Positions 34,986 through 43,766 of a stretch of DNA of 64,000 bases are shown piece by piece. Every line of letters begins with the position of its first letter. The stretch's first letter is position 1. Location of the stretch: positions 1 through 64,000 of the forward strand of contig CAZHMN010000001.1 of NCBI GenBank assembly GCA_964533705.1, in the 5' to 3' direction. Under the pieces are notes generated by a model, which was given only the letters and a program-made list of their open reading frames with translations, was not told the origin of the DNA and searched no databases. The DNA is from CAZHMN01 sp964533705 (lineage in GTDB: Bacteria > Electryoneota > B3-LCP). Made by a program: the position numbers and the translations under genes.

Positions 34986-35348
34986 TCATTTCCCACGCGC
35001 ATTTGAGCCGAAGTCCTTTAAAAGGGTTACCCCATTTTCGGATGTTCCGATCAGGATCTTCTCACCCTCTACTTCGAGCAAGTGTATGGATCTCTTTGGG
35101 CCCAGCGCCTTGACGGAAAGAATGCGAATATCGTCTCCTTTGGATGCTCCCTGGGGCAAAAAATGCAGGTAACGCCGCGCCGCCCAGGCAGCGACTAAGA
35201 CCAACGCCAGGACGAGAATCAACGCTCCTAAGGTCTTTAGCGAAGAAGCGAATAAATTGGGCCCCTGATCGCCCTCACCGGCGAGAGCTTGTGTCGAAGC
35301 ACATACCAGGAAAACGGCTACTGCTGAAGTTTTTCTCAGATGTTTCAT
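34986..35348 (-). CDS. fliO: Flagellar biosynthesis protein FliO
   Basis: 120 residues. Signal-like N-terminus (to about 23), one membrane helix (LKTLGALILVLALVLVAAWAA), then the cytoplasmic FliO domain (IRILSVKALGPKRSIHLLEVEGEKILIGTSENGVTLL). It helps FliP ring assembly. Its start overlaps the fliN stop by 4 bp. Confidence 0.93.
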   Translation of the reverse strand: MKHLRKTSAVAVFLVCASTQALAGEGDQGPNLFASSLKTLGALILVLALVLVAAWAARRYLHFLPQGASKGDDIRILSVKALGPKRSIHLLEVEGEKILIGTSENGVTLLKDFGSNARGK

Positions 35349-36310
35349 TTCAGTGTGCGAATGCGATCTTCGACCCTCACGAGATCGGTGATGCGTATAC
35401 CGAAGTTCTCATCAATCACGACCACTTCACCCTGAGCGAACTTTTTGTCATTGATGTAGAGATCAACAGGTTCACCTGAAAGCTTGTTTAATTCCACGAT
35501 CGACCCGGGACTTAACTCCAGAATGTCCCGGATGAACATGGAAGTGCGCCCCAGCTCGATAATCACGGGCAGCTCCAGATCCATGAGCGCGTCGATCTGT
35601 TGTGGTGAATGAGAACCGCCGCCATCTGTGGCGCCAAAGTCTTCGAAGCGAGCCGGGCGAACCTCTGGAGCTGCATCGCCGTCAAGATTTTCCATCTTAT
35701 CCATTTCCTCATCAAGTACGGCAGGCGGAGGGCGATCCTCGAACGTACCACTGCCTTCATCTGCATATTTCCCCAGATCATCCACCGTTTGCGAGGAAAG
35801 CAGCAGAGTCATCTTTGATTCATCAGACCCTTCAACTTTTACGACAAGATCGGCTCTGAAGCAGGATATCCACTTATCAATATGATCTACCACCGATCCC
35901 AACTTCGCTTCAACCGGTTCCAGCTTAACGGGTGAGCCACACCGCTCGGTGAGATACTGGCACAGCGCCCCGTCCAGTTGATTCAGCAACTCGGCGACAG
36001 GGTCAAGATGCTTTTCAGGTGAAAACTCTGCCTCACCTTCACCCTCGAGTACTAAATTCCCCCAGACAGCTGCCGTATCGGGGCTGACGAGAAAAGCGAT
36101 CTCATCAGAAAGACCTTCTGCGAACCTCGCTGTGGCGATGACCAGTTCTTCGGAGTAATCAGACTGAAGTTCTTCCGAATCGACCGGATGGAGTTCTCCC
36201 ATCTGCACTTCTGTCGGGCGCTTGAAGGTTGTCTCCAAAGCAGCGCCAAGACTCCCCATAGCGGGCTCTAACACCCTGATCTGGTCTTCCATTAAACTTT
36301 GCTTATTCAC
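35345..36310 (-). CDS. fliN: Flagellar C-ring protein FliN, long (FliY-like) form
   Basis: 321 residues from the GTG at 36310, preceded by GGGAGGTAAC; an earlier in-frame GTG would start inside that ribosome-binding site. The C-terminal about 80 residues are a typical FliN SpoA domain (LELPVIIELGRTSMFIRDILELSPGSIVELN ... LVRVEDRIR). The N-terminal about 200 residues look like a CheC/FliM-middle-type domain with SDEIAFLVSPDTAAVWGNLVLEG, so the protein resembles FliY. I see no clear CheC phosphatase motif. Switch-complex component that sets rotation direction and docks export factors. Overlaps fliO. Confidence 0.9.
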   Translation of the reverse strand: MNKQSLMEDQIRVLEPAMGSLGAALETTFKRPTEVQMGELHPVDSEELQSDYSEELVIATARFAEGLSDEIAFLVSPDTAAVWGNLVLEGEGEAEFSPEKHLDPVAELLNQLDGALCQYLTERCGSPVKLEPVEAKLGSVVDHIDKWISCFRADLVVKVEGSDESKMTLLLSSQTVDDLGKYADEGSGTFEDRPPPAVLDEEMDKMENLDGDAAPEVRPARFEDFGATDGGGSHSPQQIDALMDLELPVIIELGRTSMFIRDILELSPGSIVELNKLSGEPVDLYINDKKFAQGEVVVIDENFGIRITDLVRVEDRIRTLK

Positions 36311-36429
36311 GTTACCTCCCACTTGTTCGTGGGTTGCACTTCTATTTAGTTATTACCTAAAACGTAGATTGCATAATCCCGATGGTCATCCTGGCAAAAA
36401 TAATGGTTACCCGGATGAAGCCAGTTGTA

Positions 36430-37422
36430 TCATTGGTAAAAAACTTGATCCAAGGCAGAAACAATCCGGGTGATTCGTACAGCGCGCCGACGCCCTCTTT
36501 TCCCCGGTACCGCCATAAACTTCACTTTCCCACCCACTAAAACGGCTAATTCATCTTCGGTCTTCGCCTCTATCTTGATAACGTCATCACGCTGAAAGGA
36601 AAGAAAATCGCGGATGGTGATGCGAGCTTTGGCTAATTGAGCCACCACCGGCAGCCGAGCGGCTTTCAAACTCTGGTTCAGCACGACCCGATCACTTTCT
36701 TCAAGCTTTCTCGGAGCACCAATAACAGCCTGGCTGGAAAGTTTATGCAAAATCGGCTCTAAAATGTAGTAGGGAATGCATACGTTCATCTGATAGCTCA
36801 GGCCCTTGACTTTTACTTCAATGAAAATGACCGCTATCGTATCGGATGAACGGGCGATTTGAACGAACTGCGGATCGGTCTCGAATGAATGATACTTACA
36901 TTTAATATCAACCGCCTGACTCCAGACCTCATTTAAAATCTCAATCATATTATTGATGATATTCCGCACTACGTTTTGCTCGATAATCGTAATTTCCCTG
37001 GGCTCCATCTCCGTCTCTCCGGCTCCCCCCAGAAGGCGATCAACAAGAAAAAGGAGCAGCGCGGGCGACAGTTCCATAATCAATTTGCCGTCCAGAGTTT
37101 CACTGTGGAGAACGTATATGGAAGCCGGGGTGGAGAGGGACATGGTGTATTCGGAATAGGTAACCTGGTCAATGGAGAGCAGGTTAATATCAACCATAGC
37201 CCGCAGGACGGTGGAGAGATAGGTGGCCAAAAGCCTGGAGAAGTTCTCGTGGATGGTCCGCAGAGATCGGATCTGATCTTTTGAAATCCGGTCGGGGTGC
37301 TTGAAATCGTAAACGTGAAAATCTCTGCCGTTTTCGACTGCGTCAGCAGCATCGAATTCTGACGTTTTCGAGACGTTGGAAAGCAGCGCCTCGATCTCTT
37401 CTTGAGAGAGGATTTTATTCAT
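36430..37422 (-). CDS. fliM: Flagellar switch protein FliM
   Basis: 330 residues. It begins KILSQEEIEALLSNVSK; in this N-terminal segment the CheY-binding LSQEEIDALL motif is clear. The middle CheC-like domain (LRTIHENFSRLLATYLSTVLR ... VDRLLGG) and C-terminal SpoA domain (ARLPVVAQLAKARITIRDFLSFQRDDVIKIE) follow. It binds phospho-CheY and controls rotor switching with FliG and FliN, so a chemotaxis system is expected elsewhere in the genome. Confidence 0.97.
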   Translation of the reverse strand: MNKILSQEEIEALLSNVSKTSEFDAADAVENGRDFHVYDFKHPDRISKDQIRSLRTIHENFSRLLATYLSTVLRAMVDINLLSIDQVTYSEYTMSLSTPASIYVLHSETLDGKLIMELSPALLLFLVDRLLGGAGETEMEPREITIIEQNVVRNIINNMIEILNEVWSQAVDIKCKYHSFETDPQFVQIARSSDTIAVIFIEVKVKGLSYQMNVCIPYYILEPILHKLSSQAVIGAPRKLEESDRVVLNQSLKAARLPVVAQLAKARITIRDFLSFQRDDVIKIEAKTEDELAVLVGGKVKFMAVPGKRGRRRAVRITRIVSALDQVFYQ

Positions 37423-37489
37423 CGGTTCGCCCGTTTGGCCGATTGACTATGCGATGGACGGTCTGTAATTTCAGTCGTTCTGATCGGAT

Positions 37490-37984
37490 TTACTGGAAAA
37501 CGTACTCCACGAAATAGAGCTTTTCAACCTTGCCTTCTTTCAGGTAGTAATTAATAGCCTTAAGCAGCGATTTTCGGATTTTTTCCCGGTAGCTGATGTC
37601 CGCCAGGATACCGATTTCCTGGCCCGCCAGCAGCGTAATCAGATTATCGCGAATCTGGGGATCTTTCATCGCCAATTCTTCTTGGACGGCTGCGCTATGG
37701 CATTCCAGCCCCAGAGTGACCATGAGATGGCGTCTTCCTCCCGAATTCGCCGGGTTGATAATCAGATCCTTGATCATGTAGAAGCCATAACCGCTTCCCT
37801 CTCCACCGCCATGCTCACCGCCCTGCCCCTTATGACTGCTCGCCTCTGCGGCAGAAACCTCTTGGCTGTTAGGCGCGAAGAATAGCTTCTGGACCAAAAC
37901 GCGCGAAGCGAACACCATGACGATCACCGCCACAACCGGAACGGCGATTTTCACGATTTTGTCCTTCATTTGCTCAAACCTCAT
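37490..37984 (-). CDS. fliL: Flagellar basal-body protein FliL
   Basis: 164 residues. One N-terminal membrane helix (IVKIAVPVVAVIVMVFASRVLV), a Gly/His-rich linker, and the periplasmic FliL domain (IKDLIINPANSGGRRHLMVTLGLECHS ... QIRDNLITLLAGQEIGIL). FliL surrounds and stabilises stator units. Start at 37984; an internal ATG five codons on (MKDKIVKI) is possible. In many bacteria motA and motB lie between flbD and fliL, but here only 92 bp separate those two genes. Confidence 0.93.
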   Translation of the reverse strand: MRFEQMKDKIVKIAVPVVAVIVMVFASRVLVQKLFFAPNSQEVSAAEASSHKGQGGEHGGGEGSGYGFYMIKDLIINPANSGGRRHLMVTLGLECHSAAVQEELAMKDPQIRDNLITLLAGQEIGILADISYREKIRKSLLKAINYYLKEGKVEKLYFVEYVFQ

Positions 37985-38076
37985 GACTGGTGAAGATGCT
38001 CAAGGCTTTGTCAGCTTGCTAATTTTGGCTGAAGGCATCGGTTGCTCTATTACAATCCAAGGCGCCGCCGAAAAAG

Positions 38077-38349
38077 TCAAGGAGTGTTTTGTTTCCCCTT
38101 CTTCTTTTCTACCTTCGCTACGGTTGCCTCGGACTTATCTCTTGTTAGTACTTCTGAATCTTTCCGACCAGCGTAAATGCGCCTGCGAAATTCTATAACG
38201 GCGGCGATAATTTCAGGGATTTTCTCCTGCACCATGATCTTCTTCCCCGTCGTCAGCGTGATCAAACTGTCGGGCAAGACTTCCACAAATTCGATTAGAT
38301 CGCTGTTGACGACCAGTTTACCGCCGTTAAGTTTAGTCAGTTCTATCAT
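38077..38349 (-). CDS. flbD: FlbD/SwrD-family flagellar protein
   Basis: 90 residues from the ATG at 38349, the family start (MIELTKLNGGKLVVNSDLIEFVE). LPDSLITLTTGKKIMVQEKIPEIIAAVIEFRRRI completes the small FlbD/SwrD domain; the C-terminal 25 residues are a charged extension. SwrD raises flagellar torque in Bacillus subtilis. It follows flgE closely, as in many flagellar operons. It is not the Caulobacter sigma-54 activator of the same name. Confidence 0.88.
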   Translation of the reverse strand: MIELTKLNGGKLVVNSDLIEFVEVLPDSLITLTTGKKIMVQEKIPEIIAAVIEFRRRIYAGRKDSEVLTRDKSEATVAKVEKKKGKQNTP

Positions 38350-38411
38350 CTGAACCACCGCATAGCTAACGGGCGGTCCGGCGGGGTTTCCCCCGCCGGA
38401 CATTGCTTAGT

Positions 38412-40361
38412 TTACCGCTTCAAACGAACGACCTCATCCAGAAGATAATCCGACGTGGTGATGACCCTCGCTGAAGCCTGAAAACCTCGCTGCGCGATGA
38501 TCATCTCGGCGAATTCCTTGGAAAGGTCAACGTTGGACATTTCCACGTATCCCGAATAAATCGACGATCCCATATTAACCTGGGCCTGGCCGAAAACGGG
38601 ATCTCCTGAATTGGCGCTGAGGCGGTAGAGATTATTGCCGTCTTTCAGCAATCCCTGGGGATTGTTGAAATCGGCGAGAACGATCTGGGCCAGGGTGATG
38701 ATCTGATCGTTGCTGAAGGCCCCTAAGATGGCGCCGTTCGCATCAATGGAGATGTCGATCAGATCGCCCATACCGTAACCATTCTGGCTCTGCACAATGG
38801 TGGTCGTCGGGCTGGCAAACTGGGTGATACCGTCCACCCCTCCAACGGTTCCCGCATTCAGATCGATGCTGATGGTTGACTCCGCCCCATTGTTGGGGTC
38901 AAAGGAGAAGGACAGCGATCCGTCATCAAAGTTGAAGGAATCCAGAGAGCCATCGTCCTTGAAGGTCACGCTTCCGGTATTGCCGCTGATTACTTGAGCC
39001 GGTTCCTCGACGTTGACCTCCCAAAGCCAGGTATTCGCTGTCGCCGTCTTCGTGAAAGTGACGTCCAGAACGTGTTGACCACCCAGCGAATCGTAGGTGA
39101 TAATCGAGGTGGTATGGGTGGTGTCCTCCGTGTCCACTTGCAGGGTTCCGGCTGCCAGACCACCTCCCAACGGATCATTGGAGTCAGGAGGCGCATAGAT
39201 GGTCACGCCACCCCCTCCCAGGCCGACGATATTGGTCATCAGTCCCGTCGCCTCGTCTGCCTCGATGGTGAGGTTGGTGGTTATGGAACTCCCCCCATTC
39301 GAAGGAGTGAACACATCCACCGCTGCCAAATCCGAGTCAATGCCGTCCACCCAGCCCGTGCCTGGCGTGGGATCCAACCAATGCGCGTCGCCGCCGAACA
39401 CCTCGTCGTAAACGTCGCCACTCATTGTGATGCTGGTGCTGGCTCCGTAATAGTCTCGCACGAGCTTGATCTCGCCGCTTTCCAATGAGGCCGTGATTCC
39501 GGAAGTCTGGCTGTTGATCGCCTCGATCAACTGTGCAACGGTGGTATCGCCACTCAGACCGGTAATCTGGTAGGTGGTATCTCCATCAACCGTGATTTCG
39601 AAGTTATCGAAATCGGCGATGCCCACGAAGTTATCCAGCGTATCATCCAATTGCAATCCACCGGCAGACCAGGTGTTGGCTCCGAGGCCGTAACCCTGGA
39701 CAGCGTTGCTCCCCGTAATCGTGACGACATGAGTCCCACCGGCGCCATTAATAGCTTCTCCCGAAACCGTCGTTACACCGGTCGTCCCTGCATCAACGAG
39801 ACTCGCCTCGGAATCAGTCGCCTCAGCGTTCAGATTGCAGTACAGGCTGATTTCCGACGTAGCGCTGGCAGGCGCCTTCATGTTGAAGGGAATCTGAATG
39901 TCATGCGGCGTCAGGTTATTGTCAATGATTCCCATTTGATTGGCCATGTAGCCTTGAACCCTCAGGGTTCCACCCTGAGCCGTCAGATAACCGTCGGCAT
40001 CGATGTTGAAAGCTCCCGAGCGCGTGAAGTATCTCTGCTCTCCATCGGATACGACGAAGAAACCGTCTCCCTGAATGGCCAGATCGGTGTAATTGCCGGT
40101 GGTCTCAAGTCCCCCTTGCTGGAACTGAGTGTCAACCGACATGAGCTTCAGTCCCAAACCGACCTGCATGGGATTGCGCCCGCCGAAGCCGTTCGTTGGA
40201 CCTGAGGCCGATTGCAGCGTTTGCGCCAGCATCTCGGCGAAAGACGCCCGGCTCGACTTGAAACCGACGGTATTGACGTTGGCGATGTTGTTACCGATGA
40301 TATCCAGCATAAGCTGATGGTTTTGAAGGCCGGATACCCCGGAGTACAATGAACGCATCAT
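38412..40361 (-). CDS. flgE: Flagellar hook protein FlgE
   Basis: 649 residues. N-terminal D0 rod motif (LYSGVSGLQNHQLMLDIIGNNIANVNTVGFKSSR), FlgE/F/G domain (LAIQGDGFFVVSDGEQRYFTRSGAFNIDADGYLTA), and C-terminal D0 (VEMSNVDLSKEFAEMIIAQRGFQASARVITTSDYLLDEVVRLKR). The middle 400 residues are Gly/Thr/Ser/Asp-rich surface domains, which makes it longer than the roughly 400-residue enterobacterial hook but similar to other long hooks. A sigma-54-like promoter lies about 110 bp upstream (40469-40483). Confidence 0.95.
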   Translation of the reverse strand: MMRSLYSGVSGLQNHQLMLDIIGNNIANVNTVGFKSSRASFAEMLAQTLQSASGPTNGFGGRNPMQVGLGLKLMSVDTQFQQGGLETTGNYTDLAIQGDGFFVVSDGEQRYFTRSGAFNIDADGYLTAQGGTLRVQGYMANQMGIIDNNLTPHDIQIPFNMKAPASATSEISLYCNLNAEATDSEASLVDAGTTGVTTVSGEAINGAGGTHVVTITGSNAVQGYGLGANTWSAGGLQLDDTLDNFVGIADFDNFEITVDGDTTYQITGLSGDTTVAQLIEAINSQTSGITASLESGEIKLVRDYYGASTSITMSGDVYDEVFGGDAHWLDPTPGTGWVDGIDSDLAAVDVFTPSNGGSSITTNLTIEADEATGLMTNIVGLGGGGVTIYAPPDSNDPLGGGLAAGTLQVDTEDTTHTTSIITYDSLGGQHVLDVTFTKTATANTWLWEVNVEEPAQVISGNTGSVTFKDDGSLDSFNFDDGSLSFSFDPNNGAESTISIDLNAGTVGGVDGITQFASPTTTIVQSQNGYGMGDLIDISIDANGAILGAFSNDQIITLAQIVLADFNNPQGLLKDGNNLYRLSANSGDPVFGQAQVNMGSSIYSGYVEMSNVDLSKEFAEMIIAQRGFQASARVITTSDYLLDEVVRLKR

Positions 40362-40468
40362 AATTCCATCCTCCCGATTTTAGGGACGGATCCCGGCTGT
40401 GTCGGGATAAGCGCCGCTTCTGTCGTTCGGCAGCGCCGGGGCCCCCTCAGGAAGAGGTCCAGCCCTGT

Positions 40469-40483
40469 GCAATGATACAGCCA
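40469..40483 (-). promoter_or_regulatory. Candidate sigma-54 promoter upstream of flgE
   Basis: On the minus strand TGGCTG-N5-TTGC, keeping the -24 GG and -12 GC at the standard spacing; the consensus is TGGCAC-N5-TTGC. It lies in the 180-bp spacer between the TIGR02530-type gene and flgE, the only long spacer within this half of the operon. Confidence 0.45.
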
Positions 40484-40541
40484 ATCCGTCCGGTGATTAA
40501 TTCGTGTCTGGTTTGTTTTCATCGTTACTGGTGCATCCCCA

Positions 40542-40922
40542 TTAAATAATGACCGCGGAATCAATCTCAGTTACCACCTGATCCTTGAGACCTTCCCCAT
40601 CCAGTGCCGTGACCACGGTGCGATTCGCCACGGAAATGATAAAGGCCCGTTCGTCCAATAAAACCAGGCTGGACCGCGATCCCTTCTCGGCTGCCGTCTG
40701 AACGGCACCCTTGACCTTCTCTAAGTCGTCAGGGGAAAGCTCTATACCCCGCTGTGACATGCGCTCAAGGGCATGTGCTGAAAATCGAAGCTCACCGGCA
40801 CTCTCCCGCGCCTGCTTTAACAAGCGATTGAATTCGGTCTTATCCGCTGCGCCGGCCTTCCCCTTTTGGGTAACTTCTTGCTGAAGTGGTGGCAGGTCCT
40901 CGATTCGCCTTAAATCGACCAT
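40542..40922 (-). CDS. Flagellar operon protein (TIGR02530 type)
   Basis: 126 residues. Conserved family core FSAHALERMSQRGIELSPDDLEKVKGAVQTAAEKGSRSSLVLLDERAFIISVANRTVVTAL, a small protein regularly found between flgD and flgE in non-enteric flagellar operons; function not established. The start is ATG at 40922, preceded by AAAGGGGGTG; a GTG one codon earlier is also possible. Encoded 34 bp after flgD. Confidence 0.85.
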   Translation of the reverse strand: MVDLRRIEDLPPLQQEVTQKGKAGAADKTEFNRLLKQARESAGELRFSAHALERMSQRGIELSPDDLEKVKGAVQTAAEKGSRSSLVLLDERAFIISVANRTVVTALDGEGLKDQVVTEIDSAVII

Positions 40923-40956
40923 CACTTTTCACCCCCTTTCCAAAATTGGATTGTCA

Positions 40957-41637
40957 TTATCCACTCAGGATCTTGTAAACGTCACCGAGGGATATTTGCA
41001 TGGAGCCGACCAGGAATTGTGCCATGCCGTCAACGTAAGAAACCCCGTTAATCGTTCCGGCCGTGTAGGTGGTCGCTTGGACAGTGGTTCCCGAACTCGT
41101 TTCAGCGCTGACGTTGAAGGTGTACACCCCCGCTGGTAGCTCGTCGCCGTCATCGTCCAATCCGTCCCAAACCACCTGCTGGTCGTCTGATGACTGGGCT
41201 CCAACCTCGATGGTGCGTACAGTCACCCCCGCTTCATCCTTGATAGTGATGGTGACGGTCTGCGCTGATGCGGATAGATTATAGTTCAGCGTTGCCTCTT
41301 CACCTTCTTCCAGTTCCACCTCGTTGCCATACGCCAACACGTCCTGGCCGATCATCGTTGCGGCCATGGTATTGTTGACGGACTGCGCCAGAACTAGATT
41401 GGTCTGCATGGCGTAATCCAGATTTTCGTTCATCAGAGTGAGCTGTTCCAACTGACTGAATTCTGCCAGCTGAGCTGAGAATTGCGCGCTGTCCATCGGA
41501 TTCAGAGGATCCTGGTAGGATAGCTGGATCATCAGAAGTTTCAGGAAGTCCATCTGGTCAAGCTTGCTGTTGGAACCAGAGACCGTATCGGTGATATTCA
41601 TACCGACACCGCTGATCCCGCCGATTGTCGAACTCAT
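40957..41637 (-). CDS. flgD: Flagellar hook-cap protein FlgD
   Basis: 226 residues. N-terminal FlgD segment (MDFLKLLMIQLSYQDPLNPMDSAQFSAQLAEFSQLEQL), a coiled segment, then the Ig-like/tudor C-terminal domain (TVTITIKDEAGVTVRTIEVGAQSSDDQQVVWDGLDDDGDELPAGVYTFNVSA). It caps the growing hook and is exported by the type III apparatus. Between fliK and the TIGR02530-type gene, as in many flagellar operons. Confidence 0.96.
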   Translation of the reverse strand: MSSTIGGISGVGMNITDTVSGSNSKLDQMDFLKLLMIQLSYQDPLNPMDSAQFSAQLAEFSQLEQLTLMNENLDYAMQTNLVLAQSVNNTMAATMIGQDVLAYGNEVELEEGEEATLNYNLSASAQTVTITIKDEAGVTVRTIEVGAQSSDDQQVVWDGLDDDGDELPAGVYTFNVSAETSSGTTVQATTYTAGTINGVSYVDGMAQFLVGSMQISLGDVYKILSG

Positions 41638-41665
41638 TTTCCCTCACCTCCTCTCTATTTTTTTA

Positions 41666-43732
41666 TTATGCTACCAAATCCATTGTATTATAACCTAAAT
41701 TCAGTGAACGGCGATGATCCTTTTGATCCTCAAGCGCCGAAGAATCCCCATCTTCCATCGCATTTTCATCGAAACTGCGCCGGTTGGGATAAATCCCTTG
41801 CCCGGATTCCGTCCACCTGCTTTGCGCGAAACGACTCCCAATGTCGCAGTGCGCCAGGGTATAACCTTGCTGGTTGACGAGCGATGCCAGTTCACCGCGA
41901 GCTTCCTGCAAAGCCGCGACCGCTTCGGGACGTTCCGCCGCGAACGTCAGCCGCATCTGGTCGCCCTGCACTTCCAATTGTATCTGAACGACGCCCAGCT
42001 TGGGTGGATTCAGACGCGCCTCGAAAACGGCGGTTTCACCGCTTTTCAGCAATTGAGCTCTACCCCGGATCTTGTCAACCAGGCTTTTTATCGTCGCTAT
42101 GCGCTCAATTTCGCCTTCCAGCGAAAACGGTTTATTCGTCGTAAGGTTTCTAACTGCAGCAGTATTCCCCTGTAGTTTTCCTGAAGACTCCTGGATTTTG
42201 GCGCTAAGCGGTTTCCCCTCTTCAATCCAGTCTCCCTTCTTCTTGGGTTTGAGAACATCCTGGACTAGCACTTCAGACTTCGAATCCTCCGAATTTTTCG
42301 CCCCCCCCTTGACCTGCTTTCCCGGGGTGGTAATCTCCTGGGGAGACTTTAACTCTTTGGGATCGTTTACGGGTGTAGCATTTCCGCTTTTCGGTTCTCC
42401 CATTGATTCCTTAGGCTGGTCGGTGACCATGTCACCCATGTTCCTCGCATCGGCGAGAGTCCGATCGCCTTTTAGGCTTTCCAGAAGTCCTTCACTTGAT
42501 AGCGGAAATGGAGTCGTCCTGAATTGCCGGCTGGTAATCTCTCGGAGCTCGGGAAGGGGTTGTCTCATCTGATTATGCGATGGTTCGCTCTTTCCCAAAA
42601 GTGATCCTTCTTCGGGCGTCGTAAAGTTGACCATTCTCCGTCCAAATTGCGATAATTCCCTTCCTCCCAATCTGACAAAGATTCCCCTCTTTACGAAATC
42701 ATGCTTTTTTGACTTATGAGCGTCGTCAAAGCCCATGCTGTTCTGAATTCCCCATTCTGGTGCAGCTTTTAACCCTTTTTGTGGGGGAATAAATCTTATC
42801 CCGGCAATCTTTTCACGCAGCACTCCATCAATCCCTAATACTCTGGTCTGAGCCCGGTGATTTTCGGTTGCTCCGGTATCACCACTTCTAAGTGGACCTC
42901 GTGAAATTAAGGTTTCGCTGGTACTCTTTGACCTTCCAGATTCCTTCAGGGGACCGTCATCAGGAACCGTCGGTTTCCCATCCGAATACGCCGCATCCTT
43001 CGTAACCGTTTTCACGACCGAAGCCGAAATTTGGTCAGAGATAGCCTGGACTTTGCCTTTGATCGCCGTTGCAGAGACCGGGGAAATTTTAATAAGCGGT
43101 TCTCCATCCGTCCTCAATGCGCTGGCTAGAATATGCGACTTCTGGATTGTTCCAGTACTATCCGCTCGTACTTTAGCTCGTGAACTCGCTGAGTTTTCAG
43201 CGTTCCTAGTAATTTTGGATTCCTTCAGTAAATGGTCATCAGAAACTGCCGGTTTCCCATCCGAATACGCCGCATCTTTCGTAACCGTTTTCACGACCGA
43301 AGCCGTATTTTCTACCAGATTAAGTGATGTTTTGCCGCCCGTTCCCTCTGATGAAATTACATTGGGCAGAAACGGCCTGGAATTGTCAAGTGCTTTCGGA
43401 ATATTAGCTATTGCTGATTCCTCTCCGGTGAAGCCGCTAAGGATCAAAGGCTCTCGCGACATTTTTGAGACGAATATCTCTCCAGATTTAGGCGGGCATA
43501 AGCCAACCACCTTTTGCGCCCTGTTTTGTGACTGAAAGCCGGCTTGGCTGGACACTTTGGATGAGACGACCGGCACAGCGCCATTTGCGGTTGAACGTTT
43601 GCACTGCAATAAGACGGCGAATTTTACCGACTCGACCCCTGGTGCCTTTGGCGCGATCCGCTTCCGGCCACACAAGGGTTTTCCAGGGTTGCTTTTTGTG
43701 CTGAATAGATTCTTTAAGCCTATCTCTCTCAC
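41666..43732 (-). CDS. fliK: Flagellar hook-length control protein FliK
   Basis: 688 residues. A long Ser/Thr/Lys-rich, probably disordered N-terminus, and a C-terminal Flg_hook domain (about 565-650: VFEARLNPPKLGVVQIQLEVQGDQMRLTFAAERPEAVAALQEARGELASLVNQQGY). It works as molecular ruler and triggers the FlhB switch. The ruler region carries an internal near-identical 88-bp duplication, 93 codons apart (see repeat entry), encoding the ASVVKTVTKDAAYSDGKP segment twice; such duplications change hook length in other systems. Placement between the MotE-like gene and flgD fits. Confidence 0.92.
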   Translation of the reverse strand: MREIGLKNLFSTKSNPGKPLCGRKRIAPKAPGVESVKFAVLLQCKRSTANGAVPVVSSKVSSQAGFQSQNRAQKVVGLCPPKSGEIFVSKMSREPLILSGFTGEESAIANIPKALDNSRPFLPNVISSEGTGGKTSLNLVENTASVVKTVTKDAAYSDGKPAVSDDHLLKESKITRNAENSASSRAKVRADSTGTIQKSHILASALRTDGEPLIKISPVSATAIKGKVQAISDQISASVVKTVTKDAAYSDGKPTVPDDGPLKESGRSKSTSETLISRGPLRSGDTGATENHRAQTRVLGIDGVLREKIAGIRFIPPQKGLKAAPEWGIQNSMGFDDAHKSKKHDFVKRGIFVRLGGRELSQFGRRMVNFTTPEEGSLLGKSEPSHNQMRQPLPELREITSRQFRTTPFPLSSEGLLESLKGDRTLADARNMGDMVTDQPKESMGEPKSGNATPVNDPKELKSPQEITTPGKQVKGGAKNSEDSKSEVLVQDVLKPKKKGDWIEEGKPLSAKIQESSGKLQGNTAAVRNLTTNKPFSLEGEIERIATIKSLVDKIRGRAQLLKSGETAVFEARLNPPKLGVVQIQLEVQGDQMRLTFAAERPEAVAALQEARGELASLVNQQGYTLAHCDIGSRFAQSRWTESGQGIYPNRRSFDENAMEDGDSSALEDQKDHRRSLNLGYNTMDLVA
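42939..43305. repeat. Direct 88-bp duplication within fliK
   Basis: Copies at 42939-43026 and 43218-43305, offset 279 bp (93 codons, in frame). The last 56 bp of each differ at a single base; the first 32 bp are more diverged. The encoded segments share SVVKTVTKDAAYSDGKP. Confidence 0.85.
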
Positions 43733-43766
43733 GGCAACCTATTTAGTCAAAGAAATCGTTGCGATG

